Of a DNA stretch of 64,000 nt, positions 1 through 8,826 are shown one piece after another (position 1 is the stretch's first letter; the number at the start of each line of letters is the position of its first letter). The stretch is from the NCBI GenBank assembly GCA_011390275.1, contig JAABST010000001.1, positions 62,001 to 126,000 on the forward strand. The letters run 5' to 3'. The stretch is from Geitlerinema sp. S16 (lineage in GTDB: Bacteria; Cyanobacteriota; Cyanobacteriia; Cyanobacteriales; Geitlerinemataceae). Made by a program: the position numbers and the translations under genes. The notes under the pieces are model-generated. The model saw only the letters and a program-made list of their open reading frames with translations. It was not told the DNA's origin and searched no databases.

Positions 1-205
1 CGATTTTTCCACCGAGACGAGCAATGCGCTTCATCTCTTGGTTCATGCGGTTGTAAGCGACGGTAACGAAGGTGCGACCGCTTTTTCGAGTTTTAGAAGC
101 ATCGGCACCTGCAACAGATTTGTTACCGAGACCCTCAACTTCGTAGACAAAAAGGCGGCTACCGTAGGTCGTTGCACCGACACCGACGGCGTTGGAGTAA
201 TACAT
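1..205 (-). CDS. cpcD: Phycobilisome rod-capping linker CpcD, 3' part cut by window edge
   Basis: This is a small linker that caps phycocyanin rods of the phycobilisome. Reading leftwards from an ATG at 205, the visible 68 residues contain RLFVYEVEGLGNKS, then a TFVTVAYNRMNQEMKRIARL stretch and GGKI, which is the CpcD/FNR-type linker fold signature. The end lies beyond the left edge. It is a close paralogue of the complete CpcD at 474-725, and both genes share a similar leader (TGATAAAAA) just before the ATG. The 268-bp spacer between them has no gene. I am confident of the family. Whether it caps rods or core cannot be told from the sequence. Confidence 0.85.
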   Translation of the reverse strand, partial: MYYSNAVGVGATTYGSRLFVYEVEGLGNKSVAGADASKTRKSGRTFVTVAYNRMNQEMKRIARLGGKI

Positions 206-473
206 ATGCAGTTTTTATCAGAACCCTAGTTAACTGTTCGCTGCGACGATTCCGAGTGGGCGGTAATCTTGGAGTTTGGTTACGTGTAGCCTTACGCCAG
301 CACAGCTTACAGTCACTTATTCTACGGGCGTGTGTATGAATAACCAAGCTGAGACGATCGTCAGGCGATCGCATTCGCGGGTGTGATGCGATCGATCACA
401 AGTCGTGATGGAGGACTTGCGATCAGTCGCAACATTTAGGAATTTAGCGTTTGATTTTATGGACGCTCAATGC

Positions 474-725
474 TTACGCATCGTTAGACGCGGCAAACGA
501 GGCCGCCGGATGAATGGCGACAATTTTGCCGCCGAGGCGCAGGATGCGCTGCATCTCTTGGTTCATACGGCTGTAGGAAACGGAGATGAACGATCGACCG
601 ACTTTACGGATTGCGTCGGCGTTGACACCGGCAACGGATTTATTGCCGAGTCCTTCGACTTCGTAGACAAACATGCGGTTATCGTAGGTGCTGGCGCTGG
701 TGCTAGCCGTGTTGAGGTTAAGCAT
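474..725 (-). CDS. cpcD: Phycobilisome rod-capping linker CpcD
   Basis: An 83-residue linker polypeptide terminating phycocyanin rods. Its core reads RMFVYEVEGLGNKSVAG, then a beta segment SFISVSYSRMNQEMQRI and the hallmark RLGGKIV, as in CpcD proteins. After GGKIVAIHP there is a short alanine-rich tail. It has a normal CpcD length. No phycocyanin subunit gene (cpcB/cpcA) lies upstream. The next gene on the right is divergent, so this tandem cpcD pair is either a satellite locus or the head of an operon that continues left out of the window. The two copies probably arose by tandem duplication. Confidence 0.9.
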   Translation of the reverse strand: MLNLNTASTSASTYDNRMFVYEVEGLGNKSVAGVNADAIRKVGRSFISVSYSRMNQEMQRILRLGGKIVAIHPAASFAASNDA

Positions 726-925
726 AATTACAGATTTTTATCAGGATTGTTGTGGCAGATGACGGCTGTGACGGTGTTGGTCGTGCCTTAACAGTTCCAC
801 GATCGTCAAGCAGGCCGCGCGATCGCGTCCTGTGCAGCGTCTAGCCCCTCATTTTAAAGCGGTACGTCTCGATCTCCGGTATTGTGAAGAACTGAGAAGA
901 TTGGGACAAAGCTGAATTATTTATC

Positions 926-1636
926 ATGATCACCTGGTTGACCCCGAGCCATTTTGTGATGGCCGGTTTACTCCTCGGTTTTGCGATCGCCCATAGCGGC
1001 CTTGCGGCGTTGCGTCCCTGGGGTGAGGGAAAAATTGGCGCTCGACTGTATCGCGTCTTATTTGCCCTCGTTAGCGTCCCTTTTGCGACGATTTTGATCA
1101 TCTATTTCTTCAACCATCGTTACGATGGGGCGCAGCTCTGGATGGTGCAAGGCGTTCCCGGCGTGCAGCCTTTTGTCTGGATTGCCTCGTTTATTTCGTT
1201 TCTCTTCCTCTATCCCGCGACGTTTAATCTGCTGGAAGTGGCCGCCGTTGCCAAGCCCCAGGTGCATCTCTACGAAACGGGGATCATGCGAATTACGCGC
1301 CATCCACAGATGGTCGGCCAGGTGATCTGGTGTGTCGCGCACACCCTGTGGTTAGGGACTTCGTTTACGCTGCTGACATCGATCGGATTGATCCTGCACC
1401 ATGGGTTTGCGGTGTGGCATGGCGATCGACGCCTGACAAAGCGTTTCGGCGATGCCTTTGCCGTGGTGAAAGCGCGAACATCAATTTTGCCGTTTGCCGC
1501 GATCGTCCGTGGCCAGCAAACCCTTGTCTGGTCGGAATTTCTGCGTCCGGCCTATGTTGGAGTGACGGCCTTTGTTCTCGGCTTTTGGTGGGCGCACCCG
1601 CTACTAATGCGAGCAACGAGCCGCGTCCCTTGGTAG
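926..1636 (+). CDS. NnrU-family membrane protein, 15-cis-zeta-carotene isomerase (Z-ISO) homologue
   Basis: A 236-residue polytopic membrane protein of the NnrU family. It contains the block GIMRITRHPQMVGQVIW followed by AHTLWLGTS and then HHGFAVWHGDRRL. This arrangement and these histidines match plant Z-ISO, the haem-dependent isomerase that converts 9,15,9'-tri-cis- to 9,9'-di-cis-zeta-carotene. About five or six hydrophobic helices are visible. Cyanobacteria use the plant-type poly-cis carotenoid pathway, so Z-ISO is the most economical assignment. NnrU proteins of denitrifiers share the fold, so the exact substrate is inferred from family resemblance. It is divergent from the cpcD pair. 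Confidence 0.75.
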   Translation: MITWLTPSHFVMAGLLLGFAIAHSGLAALRPWGEGKIGARLYRVLFALVSVPFATILIIYFFNHRYDGAQLWMVQGVPGVQPFVWIASFISFLFLYPATFNLLEVAAVAKPQVHLYETGIMRITRHPQMVGQVIWCVAHTLWLGTSFTLLTSIGLILHHGFAVWHGDRRLTKRFGDAFAVVKARTSILPFAAIVRGQQTLVWSEFLRPAYVGVTAFVLGFWWAHPLLMRATSRVPW

Positions 1637-1681
1637 CGTGATCCCATAGAATAAAAGGAAGATTTATAACCCTTTAAATTC

Positions 1682-2032
1682 ATGATGTCATCGGTCAATG
1701 AGCATGATTTCAGACAACTCCTATTAACCTCACGCAGTCCAATTCTCGTTAATTTTTGGGCGCCCTGGTGCGGGATCTGTCGCCAGATTCATCCGCTACT
1801 CGAACGATTTGAAGCTCAAGCGGCGGGGCGTATTCGCCTGGTCGATATTAACGCAGATGCGAGTCTGCAACTGGCCAGCGAATACCGCCTATCGGCGCTC
1901 CCCACCTTACTGCTGATCGATAACAGTCAGGTCGTCCGTCGCTGGGAAGGTTTCCAAGGGCGTGAACCGCTCACCCGCGCCCTGGAAGAGGTTGCCGTGC
2001 AATACGGTCAGATTGTGGCAACCGTTCCTTAA
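1682..2032 (+). CDS. Thioredoxin with atypical WCGIC active site
   Basis: A 116-residue single-domain thioredoxin. The active site reads FWAPWCGICRQIHP near residue 30, with isoleucine in place of the usual proline between the cysteines. The cis-proline loop is SALPTLLLI. The length is normal for a thioredoxin. The CGIC variant recalls the cyanobacteria-specific C-type thioredoxins, which differ from the canonical CGPC m- and x-types in redox behaviour; this sub-assignment is only a suggestion. Two consecutive ATGs (1682 and 1685) could serve as start. It follows the Z-ISO homologue by 45 bp on the same strand and may be cotranscribed. Confidence 0.85.
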   Translation: MMSSVNEHDFRQLLLTSRSPILVNFWAPWCGICRQIHPLLERFEAQAAGRIRLVDINADASLQLASEYRLSALPTLLLIDNSQVVRRWEGFQGREPLTRALEEVAVQYGQIVATVP

Positions 2033-2189
2033 GGTTGATCGATAGGTTGATCGGTTTTAGAGTTTGCCCTAGTTTACTGACCTTCAGTTCGATCGCGAAT
2101 TGAAGGTTTTTCTTTGACGGGTTGGTTTGGTCTCGGTTTTTGATCTGCTCTCGCTCTCAATCTCAATCTCGATTTCGATTCTTGATGTT

Positions 2190-2798
2190 ATGCCCCTAGT
2201 TTCACGCCTGGATTTGATTGCTGCGGTGGCACGCGGCGCGGTGGTTAGTTTTCCGACGGACACGGTTTCGGCTTTTGCCGCGCGACCCGAGGCCGCCGAT
2301 CGCATTTTTGAACTGAAGCAGCGCCAGCCCGATAAGCCGCTGATTTTGATGGGTGGCGATCTGGATCAGCTTTGGCCGTATGTGGTGGGAACTGAGGCGG
2401 AGTTGGCGATCTGGCGGACGATCGCGATGCGGTACTGGCCGGGGGCGCTAACGCTGGTGTTGCCGTCGAGTGATCGTGTACCGGCAACGATGAATCCGAT
2501 CGCGAGCGGCACGATCGGGATTCGTATCCCAAATTGCGATCTCGCTCGCGATCTCCTGCGGGCAACGGGAGCATTGGCGACAACGAGCGCTAATCGATCA
2601 GGCGAGGAGCCGTTAGCTGATCCCCAGGCGATCGCGGCGGCATTTCCGGAGGCGTATGTTTTAGATGAAGTTAGTCAGACGCGGCAGGATCGCTCACAAT
2701 CTGGGACGCCTTCGACGGTGGTGCGCTGGCAGGCAGGAGGCAATCAGGCGGGGCATTGGGAGGTGTTACGCCAGGGAGAGATTGCGATCGACCCGTAG
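2190..2798 (+). CDS. Sua5/YciO/YrdC-family L-threonylcarbamoyladenylate synthase
   Basis: A 203-residue YrdC-domain protein expected to make threonylcarbamoyl-AMP from threonine, bicarbonate and ATP for the t6A37 modification of tRNAs. Visible motifs are SFPTDTVSAFAA, the KQRQPDKPLILM nucleotide-binding stretch, IGIRIPN and the TTSANRSGEEP loop. I chose the ATG at 2190 because an earlier in-frame start would translate an upstream pyrimidine-rich (TC) microsatellite at about 2140-2185 into serine/isoleucine repeats. The short form without a C-terminal Sua5 domain resembles YrdC/TsaC. YciO-like paralogues without proven t6A function cannot be excluded. Confidence 0.8.
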   Translation: MPLVSRLDLIAAVARGAVVSFPTDTVSAFAARPEAADRIFELKQRQPDKPLILMGGDLDQLWPYVVGTEAELAIWRTIAMRYWPGALTLVLPSSDRVPATMNPIASGTIGIRIPNCDLARDLLRATGALATTSANRSGEEPLADPQAIAAAFPEAYVLDEVSQTRQDRSQSGTPSTVVRWQAGGNQAGHWEVLRQGEIAIDP

Positions 2799-2857
2799 CG
2801 AGTCCTGGCGAATTCTGGCAACCCCTGACGAATTCTAGCCGCTGCGTTGCACGGGGA

Positions 2858-3499
2858 TCATGATTCGCGTAGCGTTCCGAGCCAGCGATCGCGATCAATT
2901 GAATCATCCGCAATCACCACAAAAAAATCGTCGCACTGCTCAATCGCGATCACTCGATCGCCCCGTTGCGGCACAACCCGCGCATCGTTGGGAATCACCG
3001 CATTCACCGTCACCAAATTCTTGGCCGGATCGATCAAATCCACCTGTCCAACTTTTTGCCCAACTTTACCCGACTCCAGGCGCGGGATCTGCGATGCGCT
3101 CACCGTTCCGAGGCAACCGATCAGCCGATCGCTGCTCGCATCTTCGCTAAACGACGCAAAAAAAATCTTGCCGATCGGACGGGCGATCGCGCCACCGAGC
3201 AAGACCCCTGCCGCCCCGCTCGTCACGAAGACCAATCCCGACATCGCTCCCTCCGGCACGCCCAGCACCACATTCGCCACCCAGCCCAGCAGCCCCCACA
3301 GGCTCAAATCCGCCGCGAGCAGCAGCACAAACGGCACGCTACCGATCCCCAACCAGCCAAACAGCAGCTCTGTGAAAAACCCCACCTCGGGATCGCCCTC
3401 TAGCGCATCCTCGCCGCCAGCAGAGATAGACACGACAAATAGCACTAACCCCGTACCCAAAAAAATCCAGTAGGGCAAATTGCCGGGATTGAAAACCAT
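2858..3499 (-). CDS. OB-fold membrane protein of the YqiJ/DUF1449 type
   Basis: A 213-residue protein with an N-terminal membrane part. Hydrophobic segments begin near residues 10, 55 and 90, and the C-terminal soluble half is predicted as a beta-barrel OB-like domain with GKVGQVDLIDPAKNLVTVNAV and GDRVIAIEQ. This matches the NfeD/YqiJ-like group (DUF1449), whose members usually accompany flotillins. No flotillin gene is adjacent here. The start at 3499 (MVFNPGNLPYW) is preferred over one at 3538 because homologues begin close to the first helix. It is convergent with the Sua5-like gene. Function is unknown beyond a likely membrane-organisation role. Confidence 0.6.
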   Translation of the reverse strand: MVFNPGNLPYWIFLGTGLVLFVVSISAGGEDALEGDPEVGFFTELLFGWLGIGSVPFVLLLAADLSLWGLLGWVANVVLGVPEGAMSGLVFVTSGAAGVLLGGAIARPIGKIFFASFSEDASSDRLIGCLGTVSASQIPRLESGKVGQKVGQVDLIDPAKNLVTVNAVIPNDARVVPQRGDRVIAIEQCDDFFVVIADDSIDRDRWLGTLRES

Positions 3500-3763
3500 A
3501 GAACGTCCTAAATTTAATCTCAGTCTAAATATCGTCAATATTGTGCGTCGTTTTGATTGCGCTCTTTATGAGCCTTGTCATGGCGATTGATTCCCCTTTT
3601 TTCTCCACAGTAATCGCCATAAACGAGTTAGGTACGAGAAAATATAGATAGCAACTATAGAGCAACATCAAAAATTGACGTACGTTGTCGCGGATGTGTG
3701 ATTCACGATCGCCCAACGAATCGCCAGTAACCGCTACTCCCATCTCTAGCACATTCCTCAATC

Positions 3764-4180
3764 ATGAACATCAAACGCCTAGGTCACGTCGCAATTTGCG
3801 TCGAAGATATCCCCAAAGCCGTCGCGTTTTATCAAAATCTTGGCCTCGAATTGGCGTGGCAAGATACCGATTGGGCGTACCTAAAAGCAGGGAATGACGG
3901 CTTGGCGCTGTTGCACCCGAGCTACGACCAAGCGGGGCCACACTTTGGTTTTGTCTTTGACGATCGCGCCGAAATGGAAGCCGCCTTTGCTCAACTCAAA
4001 GCGGACGAGATTCACGTCACCGAGATTCACGAACATCGCGACGGCACGGCTTCGTTCTATGGTCGCGATCTCGATAACAACTGGTTTGAGTATCTTTACG
4101 AACCTGCAACACCGGCCAGTGCATCTGGAAATCAGTCCGCGAGCGAATCCGCGAAGGCTTTTGTTGCAGCGAATGCTTAA
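3764..4180 (+). CDS. VOC/glyoxalase-superfamily protein
   Basis: A 138-residue single-module vicinal-oxygen-chelate protein. It opens with RLGHVAICVEDIPKAVAFYQ, the standard first beta-alpha unit with a potential metal-binding histidine. It ends its fold with FYGRDLDNNWFEYLYEP, which supplies the usual late glutamate ligand. The spacing suits a glyoxalase I-like or dioxygenase-like metal site. The tail after residue 113 is alanine/serine rich and probably disordered. The family covers lyases, dioxygenases and resistance proteins, so the substrate is not predictable. It stands alone, with a tiny hydrophobic reading frame right behind it. Confidence 0.8.
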   Translation: MNIKRLGHVAICVEDIPKAVAFYQNLGLELAWQDTDWAYLKAGNDGLALLHPSYDQAGPHFGFVFDDRAEMEAAFAQLKADEIHVTEIHEHRDGTASFYGRDLDNNWFEYLYEPATPASASGNQSASESAKAFVAANA

Positions 4181-4196
4181 TCAATGGGGCTTTGCG

Positions 4197-4313
4197 ATGT
4201 CTAACGATCTCGCAGCATTTGCGATCGGGGTTGCGATCTTGGTGCTGTATTTGGTGTGGTCTGCGGCGACGGAGATGGGAACGCGCTGGCCGGGGCGCGA
4301 TCGCTCCGATTGA
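4197..4313 (+). CDS. Possible small single-span membrane protein
   Basis: A 38-codon frame starts 17 bp after the VOC gene. It encodes a short polar N-terminus, one clean hydrophobic helix (FAIGVAILVLYLVWSAATE) and a charged tail RWPGRDRSD. This is the layout of cyanobacterial one-span microproteins. I recognise no family, and the start codon lacks a clear ribosome-binding site. The call rests only on the composition of the helix and its position, so it may be spurious. Confidence 0.3.
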   Translation: MSNDLAAFAIGVAILVLYLVWSAATEMGTRWPGRDRSD

Positions 4314-4494
4314 TGAGGGATTGGTCAAGGATTGATCGGGCGTATCGATCAAGTTCAGGTACGCATCAGAATCGACCGTAGACGAGGTGCGCGAAGGTCG
4401 CGAACACTTGGCGATACAATAGTCAGATTAAAAAACGGGATTATTTTGATAAAAGATCCCAGCCTTTTATATCTGTTTCAACTCTGTATCAATC

Positions 4495-5235
4495 ATGTCT
4501 GTAGCCACATCGTCATCGTTGCGCGATCGCCAATATCCCCTCATCCGCAAACTCGCGGACGCGATCGAAGCGGTGTGGGATGAATATCTCGACCTCTCGC
4601 CCTACCATTTGCCGGACGACCTCGGCTATGTCGAAGGCAAGCTCGAAGGTGAGCGACTGACGATCGAAAACCGCTGCCATCAAACCCCGCAATTTCGTAA
4701 ACTGCACCTCGAACTGGCGCAAGTGGGCAAAAGCCTAGACATCCTGCACTGCGTCATGTTTCCCCGATCGGCCTATCCGCTGCCCATGTTCGGGACGGAT
4801 CTCGTCGGCGGACGCGGCCAAATCGGCGCGGCGATCGTCGATCTCTCGCCCACCACGCCCGATCGCACCCTCTCCGATTCCTATCGCACCGCCCTCGGTC
4901 AACTCCCCGCGCCCGATTACAGCCAGCCGCGCGAGCTGCCCGACTGGGGCGATATCTTTTCCGAATTTTGCCTGTTTGTCCGTCCAGCCGATCCAGCGGA
5001 AGAGGAGCGATTCTTGCAGCAGGTGGTGTCGTATCTTTCGATTCACTGTCAGCAGGCGATCGCGATGCAGCCCGTCAGCGGTGAGCTGGAGCGGCAGGCG
5101 ATCGAGGGACAGCGCCGATATTGCTCGCAGCAGCAGCAAAATGACAAAACGCGCCGCGTGCTGGAAAAGGCGTTTGGTGACGAATGGGCGGAACGGTATA
5201 TGACGACGGTGTTATTTGATTTGCCGCCGGATTGA
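4495..5235 (+). CDS. pcyA: Phycocyanobilin:ferredoxin oxidoreductase PcyA
   Basis: A 246-residue ferredoxin-dependent bilin reductase that reduces biliverdin IXa in two two-electron steps to phycocyanobilin, the chromophore of phycobilisomes and phytochromes. The length equals that of known PcyA. The signature [20 protein letters not shown] holds the catalytic histidine, and [20 protein letters not shown] holds the catalytic aspartate. The C-terminus keeps [18 protein letters not shown]. It stands as a single gene with an AT-rich 180-bp upstream region. The function fits with the cpcD genes at the left end of the window. Confidence 0.95.
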   Translation: MSVATSSSLRDRQYPLIRKLADAIEAVWDEYLDLSPYHLPDDLGYVEGKLEGERLTIENRCHQTPQFRKLHLELAQVGKSLDILHCVMFPRSAYPLPMFGTDLVGGRGQIGAAIVDLSPTTPDRTLSDSYRTALGQLPAPDYSQPRELPDWGDIFSEFCLFVRPADPAEEERFLQQVVSYLSIHCQQAIAMQPVSGELERQAIEGQRRYCSQQQQNDKTRRVLEKAFGDEWAERYMTTVLFDLPPD

Positions 5236-5308
5236 CGATCGACGATCGCCAATCATCAGCCCGTCATCAGCGGTAATGGGCGCATGGTCATGCGCCCCGA
5301 TCGAAAGA

Positions 5309-7570
5309 TCACTCTGAGCGTCGCGGCGCAAGTTGAATGTGAACATCGTCTTGCGCGTAGTTTTCGGTGGCCGTGGTCGATTCGCTGACGCTACGGAACG
5401 ATTGTATGAATCGCGGTAGATCGAATGTATCGCTGGGTGATCCCCAGTTCGAGACCGGAATATAGGCGTTCAGCAGCGAGAGAATAGAGCCGACATTCAG
5501 ATGAAAAAGGCTGATATTCGGCTGGGGGAAAGGCTCGATCGCCGATTGATAGGTGTAGCTATCCAACAGTGATTGGTACGGGGTGGGCAATAGATCCGCC
5601 ATCAAGTCCGCGCCCGTTGTGACCAACAGCGTATCGTCGGAGACCCAGGTGTAGCCCGTAAGACTCACTATTTCGTTAAACGGTGACGGTAGATTCCAGC
5701 TTGTCACGTCAAACCCTTCAACCTCGATCGAGGTTAGCTCGATCGCCTTCATGTCGTTGGCCTGCGTACGGATCTGCTCGCTCCATTGGGCTTCGATTTG
5801 AGCGATGAGCGTTTCCATTTTGGGGCGATCGCTTGTCTCGATCGTGATCCCGACTCCCAAGGGCGTAAAAGCGGTGACCGGGAGAAAGCCGCGATCGGAC
5901 GGAAAGACAAAGAGGGACAGGTCTCCATCGAATAGCGGCACAATATCGGCATCGAGATCAAAGCCAGTGGCGTTACGAATCTCGTCGCGAGCTTGATTCA
6001 GCGGTTCATGCAGCTCCGGAATCGCGTCATAAATCGCCAAAAGTTCCGGCAAAGTCACGTCAAAACCGCGTGTGGTGAGCGTGATCGCACTGGCGGCGGG
6101 GATGTGTCGCAGCGTTTCATCATCCGCCCGCGCAAGAGCGGCTATCTGTGGCTGCGGATCGGTGTAGTTGGCTCGAAACTGCATTCGCGCACCGGACGGA
6201 TCGAACCATAAAAATCCATCTAACGTCGAAATGCCAGTATCTAGCGTGTTCAAAATCTCTGCCGGGGTCAGAGTTGTCTCTATATTCCCCGACGGCAGCA
6301 TCGAAAAGAGGGGCAGTGTGCCGAGGGCTTGAAGGAGGCGAGGCATATCGGCGTAGACGATCGCGGCGGCATTCTCAGGCTCGCGGGCGATCGCGTCCTG
6401 AAATGCAGGTACGTCGCTCAAGAAAAACGGTTCGGCGACCAGATTGGAGAGGTTCTCTACGGTCTCCAGGTCAATGGCATCGACTATTTCAGCGGCGATC
6501 GCTTCGGAGGGTGTATCGAGGTCGGTATCGAGGTCGGTATCTAGATCGGTGTCGAGCGGGGACGTGAGCGGCGGTAGCGTCGAAGCGAGGGGGTCGCCCA
6601 AGTTGAGCGCATCGATGTAATAGGTGAGATCTGCAACGCTGGATGTAAACAGGAGTCGATCGTCGAGCTGGGCGATCGCGTAGTCGATCTGGGGTGCGGA
6701 TTCAGGGGTGGGCGGGATCGGCTCGATCATCTCCGGATCGCTGGGAGGATCAATCATTTCGGGATCATTTGCCGCACTGGGGTCGGGTCGATCAACCGCT
6801 GTCGATTGCTTGACCTGCGAAGTGGGTGTGATCTCGCTGGGGGGGTTATCGATGTCGAATACAGGCAGGTCTCCTAGTGGTCCAAGGGAAGGCTCAAACA
6901 ACACCAAGATATCAATACCACGATAGGTTTGAGTCTCTGTGACGGCGTTCCCGCTGCTCCAGAGAGTGATGAGATCGTCACGATAGCGTTGGGCATTGGC
7001 TGCCGCCACCATCACATCCTCCGCGAGGGGGGCAATCGTAATGCCATAGCTGCCGTTCTCCGCCCGATCGGACTGGAGCCACGCCAGCGCAATTTGATCG
7101 CCCGACCATTCGTTAAGTGTCGCGGGAAGGCTGCGATCGGGCAGGGTCAAAATGTGGGGAAACTCGATTAACCCTTCGATCGGCTCTGTAAATAAATCAA
7201 ACTGGTTAATCCCCTGCCAATCACCGACCGTATCGACGATGACTGTGGCGATCGTGTTATCGGGCAACATCGCACCGAGAGTGCGGGTGTTGCTCACGGT
7301 GGGGGGATCGATCGGCGCTTGTTCGAGTGATGCCTGTTCGTTCTGTTCCGGTTCGTTCTGTTCCGGCTCGATCGTCTCTTCCAAGGCGATCGCGCCCGTG
7401 GCTCCCCCCACTGCGCCGCCGATCGCCAAGAGCGAACCGCCGATCGTCAGGCCAAGGCGTGCCATCAACGGGGATTCTGGTTTAGCCTCGGTGTGCTGTT
7501 TCGCGTGATGGGGCATGACTGGCGTTACTGGCGCTACACCACGTTGCTCGTCGAACAGCTCGAACGTCAT
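5309..7570 (-). CDS. DUF3352 domain protein, membrane-anchored
   Basis: A 753-residue protein of the cyanobacterial DUF3352 family, function unknown. A single hydrophobic segment at about residues 36-62 (after MARLGLTIGGSLLAIGG) suggests an N-terminal anchor with the bulk outside the cytoplasm. This is followed by acidic glutamate/glutamine repeats. The DUF3352 domain covers most of the rest (TLPDRSLPATLNEWSGDQIALA, AAIVYADMPRLLQ, FLWFDPSGARMQF). An insertion near residues 340-355 is built of a four-residue DTDL unit repeated four times, coded by 12-bp DNA repeats near 6520-6560. It ends 73 bp from pcyA and is convergent with it. Confidence 0.8.
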   Translation of the reverse strand: MTFELFDEQRGVAPVTPVMPHHAKQHTEAKPESPLMARLGLTIGGSLLAIGGAVGGATGAIALEETIEPEQNEPEQNEQASLEQAPIDPPTVSNTRTLGAMLPDNTIATVIVDTVGDWQGINQFDLFTEPIEGLIEFPHILTLPDRSLPATLNEWSGDQIALAWLQSDRAENGSYGITIAPLAEDVMVAAANAQRYRDDLITLWSSGNAVTETQTYRGIDILVLFEPSLGPLGDLPVFDIDNPPSEITPTSQVKQSTAVDRPDPSAANDPEMIDPPSDPEMIEPIPPTPESAPQIDYAIAQLDDRLLFTSSVADLTYYIDALNLGDPLASTLPPLTSPLDTDLDTDLDTDLDTPSEAIAAEIVDAIDLETVENLSNLVAEPFFLSDVPAFQDAIAREPENAAAIVYADMPRLLQALGTLPLFSMLPSGNIETTLTPAEILNTLDTGISTLDGFLWFDPSGARMQFRANYTDPQPQIAALARADDETLRHIPAASAITLTTRGFDVTLPELLAIYDAIPELHEPLNQARDEIRNATGFDLDADIVPLFDGDLSLFVFPSDRGFLPVTAFTPLGVGITIETSDRPKMETLIAQIEAQWSEQIRTQANDMKAIELTSIEVEGFDVTSWNLPSPFNEIVSLTGYTWVSDDTLLVTTGADLMADLLPTPYQSLLDSYTYQSAIEPFPQPNISLFHLNVGSILSLLNAYIPVSNWGSPSDTFDLPRFIQSFRSVSESTTATENYAQDDVHIQLAPRRSE

Positions 7571-7831
7571 AGTTTTGATCGTCTCTAAAACGGTGAATAA
7601 ACAGTTATGGACTTAACGGCGGCTTCACAACGAAGACCATTATGACGGTCTGAAATGAGTGTCACGACTCCAACATACTCCAACCGCCCCATACTGTCTC
7701 ACGCCAGGAAAGACAGACAGCACGACGATCGAGCGTTAGGATTTGGAGACGCGATCGTGATCCCGTCCGTCGTTGGCTCCAGAATCGTGACCCTACCTAC
7801 AGCCCCTTAGCCCACCCTTCCGAATCGAGCG

Positions 7832-8629
7832 ATGTCGAACTTGCGTTTACTGCCCATTCTCCTGACGATCGGCCTATCTCTGACAACGATCGGCTGCCAA
7901 TCCGACGAACCCGATCCCGCCGATTCGATCGTCCCTGAAACCACCACCGGCCAGCCCGCACCCGCACGTAGCGCCGATGCGAACGCCGAGACCCGCGACG
8001 CCAACAGCCCAGCAGACGAAACCGAGGATGGGAATAGCGAGGACGAAGATGAGTTCGCCGACGGGAACTATGGGGAAGTAGACCCAGACAACACCTATCG
8101 ACCGCGCAATAAGGAATTTGAAGTCACACTACCGGATAAATACGACATTCAGCCGCAGCGCGATGGCGTCGCGTTTATTTCGGGTGACGGCGGATTTGGT
8201 GGCGAGGTGGTGTTTTTTAAAGAAGAGAAGCCGCTCGACGCCGACGATCTCGAAAATGCCCTGAAAAAGATTTATGACGAACTGCTCGATGGTGCATCCT
8301 GGCAGCTTTCGGAGATTCAGCCCGACGGTAGCGTTCGGCTCGATTGGCGCGGCACGACCCCTGAGGGGAAAGAGCTGGACGCTGTTAGCTACATCGAGCA
8401 GCGTAACGACACGGTTTTCATCCTGAATGTCTACGGCATCGATCGCCCCTACGATTCGTTTCTCGACGATAGCCAAACGATTATCGGCAGCTACCTCACC
8501 TGGCCGGATGATGAAGGCGGCGATGATGAGTTTGATGACGAGACCGGCGATGCGTTTGATGATGCCAACGACGCAACGCTCGATGAAGCCGACAGCGAGG
8601 CGGATGATAGCCGAGTGGGTGCGCCCTAG
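7832..8629 (+). CDS. Acidic lipoprotein of unknown function
   Basis: A 265-residue protein with a type II signal peptide: a hydrophobic stretch LLPILLTIGLSLTTIGC ends in a lipobox-like TIGC, cysteine at about residue 22. A long, very acidic proline/alanine/glutamate linker follows. The middle (FEVTLPDKYDIQPQ to TFIL-type strands; VSYIEQRNDTVFILNVYGI) looks like a compact beta domain similar to PsbP- or DUF1795-type modules, but I cannot name it securely. The C-terminus is again an acidic, aspartate-rich tail. The stop codon TAG at 8627-8629 coincides with the first base of a degenerate miniature element. Confidence 0.55.
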   Translation: MSNLRLLPILLTIGLSLTTIGCQSDEPDPADSIVPETTTGQPAPARSADANAETRDANSPADETEDGNSEDEDEFADGNYGEVDPDNTYRPRNKEFEVTLPDKYDIQPQRDGVAFISGDGGFGGEVVFFKEEKPLDADDLENALKKIYDELLDGASWQLSEIQPDGSVRLDWRGTTPEGKELDAVSYIEQRNDTVFILNVYGIDRPYDSFLDDSQTIIGSYLTWPDDEGGDDEFDDETGDAFDDANDATLDEADSEADDSRVGAP

Positions 8630-8676
8630 GAGCTGCATTAATTAAACTTCTAGCACTTACTCAGTCAGGGTTACAG
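8629..8676 (+). mobile_element. Degenerate left end of miniature element family M1 (copy C)
   Basis: About 48 bp match the first part of the element at 16243-16367. The matching parts are the terminal repeat with a few changes (GGAGCTGCATTAATTAA), then CTTCTAGCACTTACTCAG and GGGTTACAG. The element then stops and is replaced by an AAGCCCC tandem array. It begins directly on the TA of the upstream gene's TAG stop codon, exactly as copies A and B do. There is no second terminal repeat, so this is a remnant. Confidence 0.6.
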
Positions 8677-8791
8677 TCCCAAGCTCAAGCTCCAATTTCA
8701 AGCCCCAAGCCCAAGCCCCAAGCCCCAAGCCCCAAGCCCAAGCCCCAAGCTCCAATTTCAAGCCCCAAGCCCCAAGCCCCGATTTCAAGCA
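8676..8791. repeat. Tandem AAGCCCC/AAGCCCCA array
   Basis: A low-complexity array of 6-8 bp units (AAGCCC, AAGCCCC, AAGCCCCA) with a higher-order unit, CTCCAATTTCAAGCCCCAAG, that appears twice (near 8692 and 8752). It fills most of the gap between the lipoprotein gene and lepB. Such heptamer-type short tandem repeats are typical of cyanobacterial intergenic regions. There are no spacers, so it is not a CRISPR. Confidence 0.85.
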
Positions 8792-8826
8792 ATCCCAAAC
8801 CACTGTGTCCGTCTTCACACGCCCCT

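Noticed and set aside
2847..3473. Long open frames on the plus strand opposite the DUF1449 gene
   Set aside because: Composition (Ser/Pro/Arg-rich) is that of a shadow frame; the minus-strand protein has membrane helices and family features.
8676..8791. Possible CRISPR array
   Set aside because: Units are 6-8 bp with no spacers; it is a simple tandem repeat.
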